A stretch of 64,000 nt of DNA from assembly GCF_003259745.1 (NCBI RefSeq), contig NZ_QLMC01000003.1, positions 62,001 to 126,000 of the forward strand, read 5' to 3'. The notes beneath the pieces were generated by a model. That model ran no database searches. It had not been told where the DNA came from and saw only the letters and a list, made by a program, of their open reading frames with translations. The DNA is from Larkinella arboricola. GTDB taxonomy: Bacteria > Bacteroidota > Bacteroidia > Cytophagales > Spirosomataceae. This document shows, piece by piece, positions 1-9,203 of this stretch. Both the position numbers and the translations under genes were made by a program. Within the stretch, counting starts at the first letter, position 1. Each line of letters starts with the position of its first letter.

Positions 1-1
1 C

Positions 2-814
2 ATTGACTGGTACGACAAAAACCAGTGCCATAGCGCCAACCCGGATGTTCATAACAAAACGATGGGCCGGATTTTCAAGATCACCCACGAGAATGACAAA
101 TGGGCACAGGTCGATCTGTTGAAAGCTTCGGATAAAGAACTGGTTGCGTACCAGTTGAGCGGTAACGAATGGTACGTTCGTCAGGCGCGAACCATTTTGC
201 AGGAACGCGGCCCTAACAAAAAGGTGCACAAGGCGCTGAAAGAAATTCTGGCTAAAAATCCGGATGCCACCCGTAAACTCCGCGCGCTCTGGGCGCTTCA
301 CGTTACGAAGGGTCTGACGGAGAACGAACTGGAAGACTTACTGGGCCATGAAAACGAATACGTCAGAAGTTGGGCCATTCAGTTGCTGGCCGAAGACAAG
401 GCCGTTTCGGGCGAAACGCTGAAACGGTTTGCGGCTCTGGCCCAAAACGATAATTCGGCGCTCGTACGGCTTTACCTGACATCGGCCATGATGCGGCTGG
501 AACCGAGCCAACGGTGGGAGGTGCTGGACGCCCTCGTGCAGAAATCGGCGGATAAAGATGATCATAACCTGCCGCTGATGGTGTGGTATGCGTCCGAACC
601 GCTGGCCGCCATTGATATGAAACGGGCACTGGAAATGGCTCAAAAATCGAAATTGCCAAAGCAGTTGCCCTATACCATTCAACGGATTGCTGCCATTGGC
701 ACAGACGATGCGAAGAAACTCCTGAAGGACCTGAATGACCGGGTCGGTAAGCTGGAGCACTCGCACGAAAACCATGAAATCCAGCTGCTGCTGGCCAAGG
801 CGCTGGAGGAGTAA
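2..814 (+). CDS. C-terminal part of PmbD-type sorbosone/glucose dehydrogenase-like protein with HEAT-like repeats (5' truncated)
   Basis: The reading frame is open from base 2, so the gene begins left of the window. The visible 270 residues start with a segment containing DWYDKNQCH followed by the MGRIFKI strand. That is how the beta-propeller part of the large 'putative membrane-bound dehydrogenase' proteins of Bacteroidota and Planctomycetes usually ends. The rest is a run of paired helices of HEAT type (for example the stretches around LGHENEYVRSWAIQLL and LVRLYLTSAMMRL). In this family the missing N-terminal part is the sugar-dehydrogenase-like propeller, and a haem c domain often follows, but no CXXCH is present here before the stop. 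The substrate is unknown. An intergenic hairpin follows the stop. Confidence 0.7.
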   Translation: MDWYDKNQCHSANPDVHNKTMGRIFKITHENDKWAQVDLLKASDKELVAYQLSGNEWYVRQARTILQERGPNKKVHKALKEILAKNPDATRKLRALWALHVTKGLTENELEDLLGHENEYVRSWAIQLLAEDKAVSGETLKRFAALAQNDNSALVRLYLTSAMMRLEPSQRWEVLDALVQKSADKDDHNLPLMVWYASEPLAAIDMKRALEMAQKSKLPKQLPYTIQRIAAIGTDDAKKLLKDLNDRVGKLEHSHENHEIQLLLAKALEE

Positions 815-840
815 GCAGTGAAAGGTACATGATCCATCCG

Positions 841-881
841 GTGGGTCCAGACATGACTGGTGTCGTTGTGTCTGGACCCAC
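841..881. terminator. perfect 13-bp inverted repeat, probable transcription end of the upstream gene
   Basis: Arms at 841-853 and 869-881 pair perfectly over 13 bases (GTGGGTCCAGACA and its complement) around a 15-base loop. There is no T-run after it, so it is not a classical intrinsic terminator. It could instead be an mRNA 3'-end stabiliser or a protein-binding site. It lies 26 bases after the stop of the dehydrogenase-like gene. Confidence 0.4.
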
Positions 882-899
882 CCGAGGGCGCGCCCCCGG

Positions 900-985
900 T
901 TATCCACAGTCAACCCGGTAAATCAGAAAGTAACCCAGTGGGGTAAAACATGGATAACGGGGGACACAGCCCTGGGTTATCCGCG
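900..985. other. cluster of three DnaA-box-like 9-mers in the recO upstream region
   Basis: TTATCCACA, the perfect DnaA box, is at 900-908 on the plus strand. TTATCCATG is at 949-957 on the minus strand and TTATCCGCG at 977-985 on the plus strand; each of these two matches 7 of 9 positions. A short AT-rich stretch follows at 986-1012. It is not known whether these bind DnaA. dnaA itself is not in the window. Confidence 0.35.
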
Positions 986-1065
986 AAAAAAGTGCTAAAT
1001 TAGTAAGTAATTGGCCGCTTGTAGCAGATGCTTTTTACTGGCCTTTGAGATTTTTTACCGATAAA

Positions 1066-1758
1066 ATGCTTCACAAAACCCGGGGAATCGTTCTGAGTTA
1101 TTTTCGTTACCGCGAGACATCCATCATCGTTCGTGTTTATACCGAGGAATTCGGGCTGCAAAGTTACCTCGTTAACGGCGTCCGTTCAGCGAAGAGTAAA
1201 ACCAACCGGATTGCGTTTTTTCAGCCGTTAACACTGCTTGACATGGTGGTGTATTACAAGCCGGACAAAGACCTGCACCGGCTTTCTGAAGTTAAAATTA
1301 ATTATCCGTTCCAGCATATCCCGTTCGATATTGCCAAGTCCAGTCTGGCGTTGTTTGTGAGCGAAATGCTGACTAAAACCCTGAAAGAAGAAGCCAGCAA
1401 CCTGACGTTGTATCACTTTCTGGAAGATAGTGTCCGGTATCTGGAAGAAGCCGAAGCCGACTACGAGAATTTTCACATTGCTTTTCTGCTGAAACTGGCG
1501 TTTTTTCTGGGATTTGGCCCGAGCAACGCCCGTGAGTTCGAAGGTCAGCTACAGGAACAGAAATACCCGTTTCTACCCGACGAGAACACTGAAAAAGCCC
1601 TGAATACGTTTCTGCGGCAACGATTGGGAGCGCCTGTCAAGGTTTCCAGACAAACGCGGGCCGAACTGCTGGACGCGCTGGTGGCGTTTTACCGAATTCA
1701 CATTGACAGTTTGGGCGAAATCAAGTCACTGGCGGTTTTGCGGGAGGTACTGAGTTAA
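1066..1758 (+). CDS. recO: DNA repair protein RecO
   Basis: RecO works in the RecFOR pathway: it binds SSB-coated single-stranded DNA and helps load RecA at gaps. The 230-residue protein opens with MLHKTRGIVLSYFRYRETS and the OB-fold strands typical of RecO (VRVYTEEFGLQSYLVNGV), followed by the helical C-terminal half. The ATG at 1066 is chosen over a TTG seven codons upstream because RecO proteins start at this Met. Bacteroidota RecO often lacks the zinc-binding cysteines of other phyla, and no CxxC pair is seen here. Its TAA lies in a TTAA palindrome that also forms the stop codon of the convergent cupin gene. Confidence 0.93.
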   Translation: MLHKTRGIVLSYFRYRETSIIVRVYTEEFGLQSYLVNGVRSAKSKTNRIAFFQPLTLLDMVVYYKPDKDLHRLSEVKINYPFQHIPFDIAKSSLALFVSEMLTKTLKEEASNLTLYHFLEDSVRYLEEAEADYENFHIAFLLKLAFFLGFGPSNAREFEGQLQEQKYPFLPDENTEKALNTFLRQRLGAPVKVSRQTRAELLDALVAFYRIHIDSLGEIKSLAVLREVLS

Positions 1759-2117
1759 GAATCCCGGTGCACGGTTTCCGGCGCAAACGCGGGCAAACAA
1801 ACGGCAATGTATTCGGCACCGCCCGGTTCGGGACTGCTGTAACGAACCCACTCACCCGGATGGGCCACTACCGCCTGACCGGCCCGGACTTCCAGCGAAC
1901 CGCCTTCGTAGTCCACCCGAACCATCCCGTTCAGGACAACGGTTATTTCCTCAAATTCCGGGCGCTGGCCGGGTTCCTCCCACCCTTCGGGCGATACCAT
2001 CCGGGCCACGCTTACGGCCGAATGCTGGCTGTTGACCCGCCCGGCGTATTCTTCAATCCGCTTAGGTTTGTTCCCGGCGGCTTCAATGAGAGTCGGTTTT
2101 TGGATTAAGGTGGGCAT
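1755..2117 (-). CDS. cupin-domain protein
   Basis: This is a small 120-residue protein with a single cupin beta-barrel. The first conserved box is degenerate, lying around [17 protein letters not shown], where the metal-binding histidines are mostly replaced by Glu. The second box lies around [28 protein letters not shown]. Cupins of this kind bind small ligands or sugars; no reaction can be assigned. The start lies 35 bases inside the 3' end of lptB, and the gene is the last of the recJ-lptB-cupin set on the minus strand, so translational coupling is likely. Its stop shares a TTAA with the recO stop. Confidence 0.75.
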   Translation of the reverse strand: MPTLIQKPTLIEAAGNKPKRIEEYAGRVNSQHSAVSVARMVSPEGWEEPGQRPEFEEITVVLNGMVRVDYEGGSLEVRAGQAVVAHPGEWVRYSSPEPGGAEYIAVCLPAFAPETVHRDS

Positions 2118-2856
2118 ATTGCTTAAACTCTTTTCGCTTCAATTCGAAATTTTGTCCCAGATAGACCCGACGCACCTGCTCATCGTTAGCCAGATCTTCA
2201 GCCGTTCCCTGTTTCAGAATTTTACCTTCAAACAACAGGTAGGCCCGGTCGGTGATGGATAGAGTCTCGTTGACGTTGTGGTCGGTAATGAGAATGCCAA
2301 TGTTTCTGTATTTGAGCTGAGCCACAATGCTTTGAATATCTTCCACCGCAATGGGGTCAACCCCGGCGAACGGTTCGTCCAGCAGAATAAACTTCGGATC
2401 AACGGCCAGACTCCGGGCGATTTCGGTACGCCGACGCTCCCCCCCCGACAAGACCTTCCCCTTGTTTTTCCGAACGTGCGTCAGACTAAATTCTTCCAGC
2501 AATTGTTCCACCTTATTTTTCTGCTCCTGCCGCGACATGTTGGTCATTTCCAGTACCGCCAGAACGTTTTCTTCCACCGTCAGATCCCGGAACACCGACG
2601 CTTCCTGGGCCAGATAACCGACACCCAGCCGCGCCCGCTTGTACATGGGCAGGTCTGTAACATCCAGGTCGTCAATATAAACCTTGCCGCTATTGGGCTT
2701 GATCAGGCCAACGGCCATGTAGAAAGAAGTGGTTTTGCCCGCCCCATTGGGACCGAGCAAACCAACGATTTCGCCCTGTTCGACCTGGTACGAAACGTGA
2801 TCGTTCACCAGTCGGGAGCCGTATTTTTTAATTAAGTTTTCGGTTCGGAGAATCAT
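2083..2856 (-). CDS. lptB: LPS export ABC transporter ATP-binding protein LptB
   Basis: LptB is the cytoplasmic ATPase that, with LptF and LptG, pulls lipopolysaccharide from the inner membrane towards the Lpt bridge. The 257-residue protein has Walker A GPNGAGKT at residues 35-42, a Q-loop (YLAQEASVF), signature LSGGE at 136-140, Walker B FILLDEP at 156-162 and the switch ITDHN. The LptB-specific DEPFAGVDP follows. The C-terminal 15 residues extend beyond the usual end and overlap the cupin start. It begins 5 bases after the recJ stop, so both are co-transcribed. recJ-lptB adjacency pairs a repair nuclease with envelope assembly; this looks like an operon of convenience rather than a functional link. 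Confidence 0.93.
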   Translation of the reverse strand: MILRTENLIKKYGSRLVNDHVSYQVEQGEIVGLLGPNGAGKTTSFYMAVGLIKPNSGKVYIDDLDVTDLPMYKRARLGVGYLAQEASVFRDLTVEENVLAVLEMTNMSRQEQKNKVEQLLEEFSLTHVRKNKGKVLSGGERRRTEIARSLAVDPKFILLDEPFAGVDPIAVEDIQSIVAQLKYRNIGILITDHNVNETLSITDRAYLLFEGKILKQGTAEDLANDEQVRRVYLGQNFELKRKEFKQYAHLNPKTDSH

Positions 2857-2861
2857 GTTGC

Positions 2862-4595
2862 CTACTGCTCAGCGCCTACTGTCGCCTTTATATCTTTCAA
2901 ATATAACTGCAACGATTTATTCCCGTTATAATTATTCTCCTCAATCTGGTAACAAATGGAAAACGGCTGGTCGCGCCGGAGAAAAAGGGCGTGGTGGGCC
3001 ATGTTGAAACCAATCGCGGTAAACCGTTTATAAGACCCGGCCTGCTGTACGGTTATTTTCAAGTGCTTTTCCTTCATGATGTACGGTTCTCCGACCAGAT
3101 AAACATCGCTGGTTGAAAAAACGGGCGCCATGTTTTGCGGGCCGAAAGGCGACATCTGTTTGAGAACGTTGTAGAATTTCTGGTCGATTGCATCCAGATC
3201 AAGCTCCATGTCAATTTCGATCATCGGAATGAGCTGTTCCTCCAGAATACGCCGGGTAACCACTTCCTCAAATTTCTGCTGAAATGCTTTGATATTTTCC
3301 AGCTTAAGCGTCAAACCGGCTGCGAACGTATGGCCACCAAACTGCTCGAGTAATTCGGCGCATTCTTCAATGGCTTCGTAGACGTCAAAGCCCGGCACCG
3401 ACCGCGCCGAGCCAGCCGCCCGGTTATGCGATTCGGTCAAAATGATCGTTGGCCGGTGATATTTTTCAATGCAGCGCGATGCCACAATACCGATCACGCC
3501 TTTGTGCCAGGTATTGTTGAACAGAACCGTGCTTTTGGCATTCAGGAGCCATTCATCACTCTGAATCATGGCCAGGGCCTGCTCGGTAATGCTGGTATCG
3601 TATTGCCGACGGCTGTTGTTGTGCTCGTTAATTTCAAACGCAAAATCGGTGGCTTCCTGCTCGCTTTCGGCCAGTAACAACTGCACGGCGGCTTTAGCGT
3701 GCTTAATTCGGCCGGCGGCATTAATCCGCGGACCTAACCCGAAAACCACATTGGTAATGTCCAGCGTAGAATTAAAACCGGCAATCTTGATGAGCGCCTG
3801 CACCCCAAAACCGGGTGTGGAGTTCAGCTTTTTCAAACCATAGTAGGCCAGAACACGGTTTTCGCCCGTAATCGGTACAATATCTGACGCGATGCTGATG
3901 GCCAGTAAATCCAGAAAATCATATAATTGCTCGAGCGGAATTCCCCTGAACAAACAGAGCGCCTGCAACAGCTTAAAGCCAACGCCACAACCCGTCAGGT
4001 CTTTGCAGGGGTACTCACAGTCCGAACGCTTGGGATCAAGCACGGCCACCGCTTTAGGGAGTTCGGCCCCCGGACGGTGGTGATCACAAATAATGAATTC
4101 AATGCCTTTTTCCCAGGCCTCCTCGACACGCTCGATGGATTTGATACCGCAATCGAGACTAACAATCAGCGAGAAACCATTCTCAGCGGCCCATTCAATG
4201 CCCTGCGCCGAAATACCGTATCCTTCCTTATACCGGTCGGGAATGTAATAATCCAGATTGGAATAAATGGTTTTCATGAAACCGTAGAACAAAGCCACCG
4301 AAGTAGTACCATCTACGTCATAATCACCGTAAATCAGGATTTTCTCCTCCCGGACCATCGCCATTTGCAGCCGTTGCACCGCCTTGTCCATGTCTTTCAT
4401 CTGAAATGGATCGTGCAGATGTGGGAGTTCTGGGCGGAAATACGTTCGGGCCTGGTCAAAGTTATATACCCCCCGTTGCACAAGCAGCATCGCCATGAAC
4501 GGACTTACTTTCAGATCACGGGTCAGGTTTTCAACCGCCAGTAACTCCTCGGGTGACTCCGGTATCGGCCGGTATATCCAGCGTTTCTCACTCAT
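2862..4595 (-). CDS. recJ: single-stranded-DNA-specific exonuclease RecJ
   Basis: RecJ degrades single-stranded DNA 5' to 3' in recombination, mismatch repair and gap processing. The 577 residues match the usual length. The DHH phosphoesterase motifs are all visible: DYDVDG at 91-96, LDCGIKS near 147-153, CDHHRPG with DHH at 171-173, and [10 protein letters not shown]. The DHHA1 domain carries GGHTFAAG in its usual place, and a C-terminal OB-fold follows. The gene is first in a minus-strand operon with lptB and a cupin gene. The 166 bases upstream contain no other gene. Confidence 0.95.
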   Translation of the reverse strand: MSEKRWIYRPIPESPEELLAVENLTRDLKVSPFMAMLLVQRGVYNFDQARTYFRPELPHLHDPFQMKDMDKAVQRLQMAMVREEKILIYGDYDVDGTTSVALFYGFMKTIYSNLDYYIPDRYKEGYGISAQGIEWAAENGFSLIVSLDCGIKSIERVEEAWEKGIEFIICDHHRPGAELPKAVAVLDPKRSDCEYPCKDLTGCGVGFKLLQALCLFRGIPLEQLYDFLDLLAISIASDIVPITGENRVLAYYGLKKLNSTPGFGVQALIKIAGFNSTLDITNVVFGLGPRINAAGRIKHAKAAVQLLLAESEQEATDFAFEINEHNNSRRQYDTSITEQALAMIQSDEWLLNAKSTVLFNNTWHKGVIGIVASRCIEKYHRPTIILTESHNRAAGSARSVPGFDVYEAIEECAELLEQFGGHTFAAGLTLKLENIKAFQQKFEEVVTRRILEEQLIPMIEIDMELDLDAIDQKFYNVLKQMSPFGPQNMAPVFSTSDVYLVGEPYIMKEKHLKITVQQAGSYKRFTAIGFNMAHHALFLRRDQPFSICYQIEENNYNGNKSLQLYLKDIKATVGAEQ

Positions 4596-4761
4596 ACTGC
4601 AAGTTAAAAAAGAAAAAGGTAGTTCGAAAAAGAAAACCTGTGCGCTCGGGCAAACGGTTTAACCAGAGCGTGCCGCTCTCCCTTTATCAACCAAAAAAGA
4701 AAGTTGCCCTGTTCCCTGCCACCCAAGATAAGTTATAGTCCATCGTTACCGGCTAACTGAT

Positions 4762-5916
4762 TTATTTAACAAACACCCGAACACTTTTGCAGCCCTGGGC
4801 ATGCAGTAGATAAAAACCGGGTTTTAACGGAGCTAAAGGCTCCAGTGTCACTTGCCCGGTATTTTTTTCGATGACGCGAAAGGCGATGTAAGTACCCCCC
4901 AAATCGGTCAATCGCAGCGACGACCGATCAGGTTCATTCATCTGCACCCCGATGGAGCGGCCGTCGGAGGGGTTTGGGTAAACCGAAAGTGCGGGCAAGT
5001 GTTCATCGTGCCGCACGGCAATGATTTTGGAATAGTGCGTTGCTCCATCTTTATCGACCTGCTGCAACCGGTAATAATTCGTCGTCTGATGCGACTGATC
5101 ATCCACGAAAGAATACAATTGCCGCCGACTGCCATCGCCAAACGCCGTTACCCGACCGATGGACCTAAACTCGGCTACATCGATACTGTGTTCAACAATA
5201 AAATGGCTTGCATTGCGCTCGGACGTGGTTTCCCATACTAACTGAATGACACTACGAATGGGTTTCGCCCGAAAATTGGCTAATTCAACCGGCAGCACTA
5301 CACCCGCCCACTCCATATCACCGATGGTAAATCCCTGCGGGTTGGGATCAGGACCGGCTAACGGCCCGTTTCCGTAAACAATCGTCACATTTTTTACTTT
5401 TTCCGGGAAACTCACTTTATTGACATCCGCCCGGGTACTGGACGTTGCCAGAATTTCGTTTCCATTGACGCTGTAGCCTGCTCCGGCCGGAATGACGGGC
5501 ATGACGGCATTGCCTGCTTCATCTGTCGCCAGAATGATAATCTTGTCCTGATAGTTGTGATTCTGGTTTGTAAAATCGGTTTTATATTGAAGGGCAAGCA
5601 GCGGAAATTCTAACCCCATAACGGGATCACTGAATGTAAAACTATAATTCTTCGTTTCGCCCGCATTGCTAAAATTGACGCTGGGTGTATTCAGCCCGGT
5701 ACCGGCCCGGCGCGGAGACAGATTCGAAAACAAACCGGGGCCGGTGATGCTGATGTCAACAGTAACCGCTGGTGTACCAATGCTGGTATAGGAGTGAGAC
5801 AGGGCCCCATCCGGATAAAGCGGAGCGGTGGTGTTAAAATCAAGATCCTGGGCCAGAGAAGCAGTAAAACTCAACAAGGCAGCCAGCCCGGCGGAAAGTA
5901 GAAAACGGACGTACAT
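4762..5916 (-). CDS. secreted protein with T9SS type A C-terminal sorting domain
   Basis: A clear signal peptide (MYVRFLLSAGLAALLSFTASLAQ) leads a 384-residue protein. The middle, around residues 25-210, looks like a beta-sandwich without recognisable catalytic residues. It is followed by a fibronectin-like section, LPVELANFRAKPIRS, that is common before sorting tails. The last 75 residues (SVYPNPSDG through KSVRVFVK) are the T9SS type A sorting domain, which sends the protein through the type IX secretion system to the cell surface or medium. The role of the cargo domain is unknown. It is a single-gene unit between recJ and mazG on the same strand. Confidence 0.8.
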   Translation of the reverse strand: MYVRFLLSAGLAALLSFTASLAQDLDFNTTAPLYPDGALSHSYTSIGTPAVTVDISITGPGLFSNLSPRRAGTGLNTPSVNFSNAGETKNYSFTFSDPVMGLEFPLLALQYKTDFTNQNHNYQDKIIILATDEAGNAVMPVIPAGAGYSVNGNEILATSSTRADVNKVSFPEKVKNVTIVYGNGPLAGPDPNPQGFTIGDMEWAGVVLPVELANFRAKPIRSVIQLVWETTSERNASHFIVEHSIDVAEFRSIGRVTAFGDGSRRQLYSFVDDQSHQTTNYYRLQQVDKDGATHYSKIIAVRHDEHLPALSVYPNPSDGRSIGVQMNEPDRSSLRLTDLGGTYIAFRVIEKNTGQVTLEPLAPLKPGFYLLHAQGCKSVRVFVK

Positions 5917-5987
5917 GTTACGGTAAATAAAGGTGTGAATTTTTACTTACCGTAAGACGTGTAACGCTCTAAAAGTCACAGGTTAGT

Positions 5988-6824
5988 TCAAACAAACTGC
6001 TTGGCTTCCTGCCAGTAAACTTCCATTTCGTCCAGCGTCATGTCTTTTAATTGTTTGCCGGTCTTGCGGGCCTGTTCCTCCAGGTACTGAAAACGCCGGA
6101 TAAACTTTTTGTTTGTACGCTCCAGAGCCGTTTCGGGGTTGATGTCAATAAAACGCGCGTAGTTGACCAGCGAAAACAGCACATCACCAAACTCTTTCTC
6201 CGCCCGCTCGGCATCGATTTTCTCGTCGGTTTCGGCGTTGAACTCGGCCTTAAACTCCTGCATTTCTTCCTCTACTTTCTCCCAAACCTGCTGTTTTTCT
6301 TCCCAATCGAATCCGGCACCCCGGGCTTTTTCCTGAATCCGCATGGCTTTCACCAGAGCGGGCAACGAACCCGGCACCCCGGCCAGCACGGATTTGTTTC
6401 CTTCTTTCAGCTTCAGCTGCTCCCAGTTCTGCTTTACTTTTTCTTCCGTATCGGCTACTACATCGCCGTAAATATGGGGATGGCGGGAAATCAGTTTGTC
6501 ACAAACTCCGTTCAGTACATCGGCAATGTCGAAGGTGGCCCCGGACTGCGGTTCGGAAGCGATACGGGCGTAAAAAACCAGGTGCAGCATCACGTCGCCC
6601 AGTTCTTTCCGGATTTCGGGCAGGTCCTTTTCCAGAATAGCGTCCGAGAGTTCGTAGGTTTCTTCGATGGTCAGGTGCCGCAGGGTATCCATCGTTTGCT
6701 TACGGTCCCAGGGACACTGTTCGCGCAGTTCGTCCATGATGGTCAGCAGGCGGTCAAAAGCCAGCAATTGTTCCTGCCGCCGGGCGGGCATCGTTTCGAG
6801 TCGTTGATTCAGGTTGGTCTGCAT
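5988..6824 (-). CDS. mazG: nucleoside triphosphate pyrophosphohydrolase MazG
   Basis: MazG hydrolyses (d)NTPs to the monophosphate and pyrophosphate, which cleans damaged nucleotides from the pool. The 278-residue protein has two MazG domains. The first carries CPWDRKQT, the metal-binding EETYEL and ELGDVMLHLVFYA. The second has EEMQEF and KEFGDVLFSLVNYARF, then NKKFIRRFQYLE, which closes the family. This tandem form is the usual long type. A good Bacteroidota promoter lies just upstream (6840-6867), so the gene is probably transcribed alone. Confidence 0.94.
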   Translation of the reverse strand: MQTNLNQRLETMPARRQEQLLAFDRLLTIMDELREQCPWDRKQTMDTLRHLTIEETYELSDAILEKDLPEIRKELGDVMLHLVFYARIASEPQSGATFDIADVLNGVCDKLISRHPHIYGDVVADTEEKVKQNWEQLKLKEGNKSVLAGVPGSLPALVKAMRIQEKARGAGFDWEEKQQVWEKVEEEMQEFKAEFNAETDEKIDAERAEKEFGDVLFSLVNYARFIDINPETALERTNKKFIRRFQYLEEQARKTGKQLKDMTLDEMEVYWQEAKQFV

Positions 6825-6839
6825 CAGAAGTGTTTTTTA

Positions 6840-6868
6840 CAAAGTTACCACGTTTTAACCACCCCAAA
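6840..6868 (-). promoter_or_regulatory. promoter of mazG, TAnnTTTG type
   Basis: On the minus strand TAACTTTG (6840-6847) matches the -7 element TAnnTTTG exactly. TTTG (6865-6868) sits 17 bases upstream as a -33 element. It is placed 16 bases before the mazG ATG. Confidence 0.6.
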
Positions 6869-6945
6869 AAGCGTTTGATGATCACCCCATCAAATACAAA
6901 TGAAATGGCCGCCCGAGCCCTTGTTAAATATTTTCGCCCATCTGC

Positions 6946-6977
6946 TTGTTCCGGACAAATTCCCTTCGCTACTTTGC
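6946..6977 (+). promoter_or_regulatory. possible promoter of the DUF1361/dgkA pair
   Basis: TTG (6946-6948), a 21-base gap, then TACTTTGC (6970-6977), which is one base shorter than the TAnnTTTG consensus. It lies 22 bases before the chosen ATG at 6999 and supports that start over an in-frame ATG at 6900. Confidence 0.4.
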
Positions 6978-6998
6978 AACTCAAAGTTCTTTTGCACC

Positions 6999-7664
6999 AT
7001 GCTAAACAAACTACTTGCCGTTTACCGCTCCGGCGAAGGCTTACGGATGCTGATTCTGCTGTCGGTCATGAGTATGGCCATGGTCATTGTGCGTTTACAC
7101 CCGTGGTACATCAAAATGCTTAGCTGGAATTTGTTTCTGGCCTGGATTCCTCTCGTCGTCGCCCTGGCGCTGCGTGAAGGGCTGGAAAGCCGACAGCTTC
7201 CTAACTGGGTCCTATGGCCGGGATTGGTCTTCTGGCTCTTGTTTCTGCCAAATTCTCCGTATATTATCACGGACCTGTTTCACATTCAGCACGTTCCGGT
7301 AGAAACCCTCTGGTTTGACACCATGATGTTTTTTATGTGCGCCCTCACGGGGCTGCTGGCGGGTCTATACTCCCAGATTCTGGTCCACCGGATGCTGAAC
7401 CAACGCCTGGGGCATACACGAACGTGGATCATCATGATCGGGTGCCTGATGCTGACCAGTTTTGGCGTGTATCTGGGCCGCTACATTCGGCTTAATAGCT
7501 GGGATTTATTCACGGATCCGCTCGATCTGGCACAACTGGTTATTCAAAGTCTGTTTAATCCCTTTGCCCTGAAACTCACACTTTCGTATACTTTTGCGTT
7601 GGTGACGCTCTATATCGGTTTCACCCAGTACGTTCAACGCCGTACGCATGAGTCGCTGGATTGA
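6999..7664 (+). CDS. DUF1361 integral membrane protein
   Basis: The protein is 221 residues from the ATG at 6999, with about six hydrophobic segments. It carries the DUF1361 hallmark LFLPNSPYIITDLFHI near the second loop, and later YLGRYIRLNSWD. The function of this family is unknown. The upstream ATG at 6900 would add 33 residues of poor character that lie across the promoter, so it is rejected. The 3' end overlaps the diacylglycerol kinase start by 17 bases, which suggests a two-gene operon with translational coupling. A role in membrane lipid handling is an inference from that neighbour only. Confidence 0.82.
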   Translation: MLNKLLAVYRSGEGLRMLILLSVMSMAMVIVRLHPWYIKMLSWNLFLAWIPLVVALALREGLESRQLPNWVLWPGLVFWLLFLPNSPYIITDLFHIQHVPVETLWFDTMMFFMCALTGLLAGLYSQILVHRMLNQRLGHTRTWIIMIGCLMLTSFGVYLGRYIRLNSWDLFTDPLDLAQLVIQSLFNPFALKLTLSYTFALVTLYIGFTQYVQRRTHESLD

Positions 7665-8040
7665 CGTTCGGAAAAACCTGCGGAGCTTTCGGTTTGCAGC
7701 CGACGGTATCATCGCCCTGTTCCGGTTTGAAAATAACGCTAAAATTCACTTATTGGCAGCAGTGGCCGTTGTGATTGCCGGTATCTGGCTCCGGCTGGAC
7801 CGGATCGAATGGGCCATGATTCTGACGCAGGTGGCTCTGGTGTGGGCGGCTGAAGCCTTTAATACGGCCATCGAAAAACTCGCCGATGTGGTTTCGCCGG
7901 AACGCCATCCGCAGATTAAAGCCGTCAAGGATTTGGCAGCCGGGGCCGTATTGCTGGTGGTTATTCTGGCGGTTGTCGTCGGTATTCTGATTTTTGGTAC
8001 TAAATTAATGGAATGGTTGGAAAGGACGGGATGGTTTTGA
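7648..8040 (+). CDS. diacylglycerol/undecaprenol kinase family protein (DgkA-like)
   Basis: This is a 130-residue membrane kinase with three transmembrane helices. The family core EAFNTAIEKLADVVSPE, containing the catalytic Glu and the metal-binding Asn-Thr-x-x-Glu, is followed by HPQIKAVKDLAAGAVLL. Enzymes of this family phosphorylate diacylglycerol in Proteobacteria or undecaprenol in Firmicutes; which lipid is used here cannot be told from sequence. It overlaps the DUF1361 gene by 17 bases and is the last gene of that unit. Confidence 0.9.
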   Translation: MSRWIDVRKNLRSFRFAADGIIALFRFENNAKIHLLAAVAVVIAGIWLRLDRIEWAMILTQVALVWAAEAFNTAIEKLADVVSPERHPQIKAVKDLAAGAVLLVVILAVVVGILIFGTKLMEWLERTGWF

Positions 8041-8124
8041 TGGTAGCCATTTACCGTTGAGATCCTCTACGAGCAGACCATAAAAAGCATAACAAACCAT
8101 CTTAACCATTCAATTTCCTTTTTG

Positions 8125-8778
8125 ATGTCCGAATCGCACGAACATTTACAAACCCTGACGGAAATCCGGAGCTTGATGGAACGCTCCTCGAAGTTTCTGT
8201 CGTTAAGTGGACTATCGGGGGTTTCAGCGGGAATTGTAGCCCTTTTGGGTGCCGGAGCAGCATACGTGAAACTACAGAACGATCACCTGACGTTGCTCAG
8301 TTACGAACGCATGAGCCGACTCAATGGGCCGGACCGTCGGGAAATGGTTGACTTTCTGATACTGGATGGCACCATCGTTCTGGTAGCGGCTTTGCTGCTG
8401 GGCATCTTTTTTACGGTTCGCAAGGGCCGACGACAGGGGCAGAGTGTCTGGAACAGCACCTCGAAACGGCTACTCTGGGCACTGGCAGTTCCGCTGGTTG
8501 CGGGTGGCATCTTTTGCCTGGCGCTGATCCGGTTCAACCTGATCTGGCTGACATTCCCGGCAACCCTTATTTTTTACGGAATGGCCCTCTGTAGTGGCAG
8601 TAAATACACCGTCCGCGACGTTGAATACCTCGGTTTGTCAGAAATTCTGCTGGGCTTACTGGCCCTGTTCTGGACCGGCTATTCACTCCTGACGTGGGCC
8701 GTCGGATTTGGACTGCTGCACATTATTTACGGTACCGTAATGTACCTCAAGTATGAACGAGACGAACGAAAGCGCTGA
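8125..8778 (+). CDS. membrane protein of unknown function, co-encoded with a winged-helix regulator
   Basis: This is a 217-residue protein with a short soluble N-terminus (SESHEHLQTLTEIRSLMERSSKFLSLSGLSG) and about six transmembrane segments. A charged RKGRRQGQ loop lies after the second segment. I do not recognise a catalytic motif. The N-terminal pattern is common in Bacteroidota membrane proteins found next to a small transcription factor. The ATG at 8125 is preferred to the TTG directly before it. Its TGA overlaps the ATG of the next gene (ATGA-type junction), so the two are translationally coupled. The membrane protein may sense or work with the regulator. Confidence 0.75.
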   Translation: MSESHEHLQTLTEIRSLMERSSKFLSLSGLSGVSAGIVALLGAGAAYVKLQNDHLTLLSYERMSRLNGPDRREMVDFLILDGTIVLVAALLLGIFFTVRKGRRQGQSVWNSTSKRLLWALAVPLVAGGIFCLALIRFNLIWLTFPATLIFYGMALCSGSKYTVRDVEYLGLSEILLGLLALFWTGYSLLTWAVGFGLLHIIYGTVMYLKYERDERKR

Positions 8779-9077
8779 TGCGAGAGTTCCTGATAGGTTT
8801 TAATAAAGCGTTTGAGAGTAAGGCCCGATTAGGGATTATGTCGGTTTTGATTGTGAATGAAACCCTGAGTTTCAATTCCCTTAAAGAACTGCTGGACATG
8901 ACCGACGGGAATCTGGCGACGCACCTGCGTGCGCTGGAGGAGCAGGGCTATGTCTCCGTAAAAAAACAATTTGTGGGCCGTAAGCCCAACACTACCTATT
9001 CGGCCACGCCAACCGGTCGCCAGGCTTTCACCGAACACCTCAACGCCCTGGAAGATTTTATCCGTGGTTCCGTTTAA
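8778..9077 (+). CDS. winged-helix transcriptional regulator (HTH_34/ArsR-like)
   Basis: The 99-residue protein is one winged-helix domain. Helices ESKARLGIMSVLI and NSLKELLDMTDGNLATHLRALEEQGYV lead into the wing KKQFVGRKPNTTYSATPTGRQAF. That is the pattern of the HTH_34 family of small repressors. No metal-binding Cys cluster of the ArsR type is present. It begins on the last base of the stop codon of the membrane-protein gene, so the two genes make one unit. Self-regulation of this unit is likely but not shown. Confidence 0.85.
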   Translation: MREFLIGFNKAFESKARLGIMSVLIVNETLSFNSLKELLDMTDGNLATHLRALEEQGYVSVKKQFVGRKPNTTYSATPTGRQAFTEHLNALEDFIRGSV

Positions 9078-9083
9078 AAAATG

Positions 9084-9151
9084 AAAAAGACCTGCAAACG
9101 AATCACCGTGGAGCCGCCGAAGCGGAACGGTTTCAGATTGCAGGTCTTTTT
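9084..9151. terminator. bidirectional terminator between convergent genes
   Basis: Arms AAAAAGACCTGCAA (9084-9097) and its exact complement (9138-9151) form a 14-bp stem. The A-run and T-run on the two sides let it work in both directions. The 40-base loop can form an inner CCG/CGG hairpin. Confidence 0.75.
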
Positions 9152-9203
9152 CCGGAAAGCGGTCTGGTTTGTCCAACCGCTCGTGTGTTAGTCAGGCCAA
9201 TAA

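Noticed and set aside
886-895. GGGCGCGCCC palindrome beside the DnaA-box cluster
   Set aside because: A short GC palindrome is expected in this GC-rich DNA and has no partner site.
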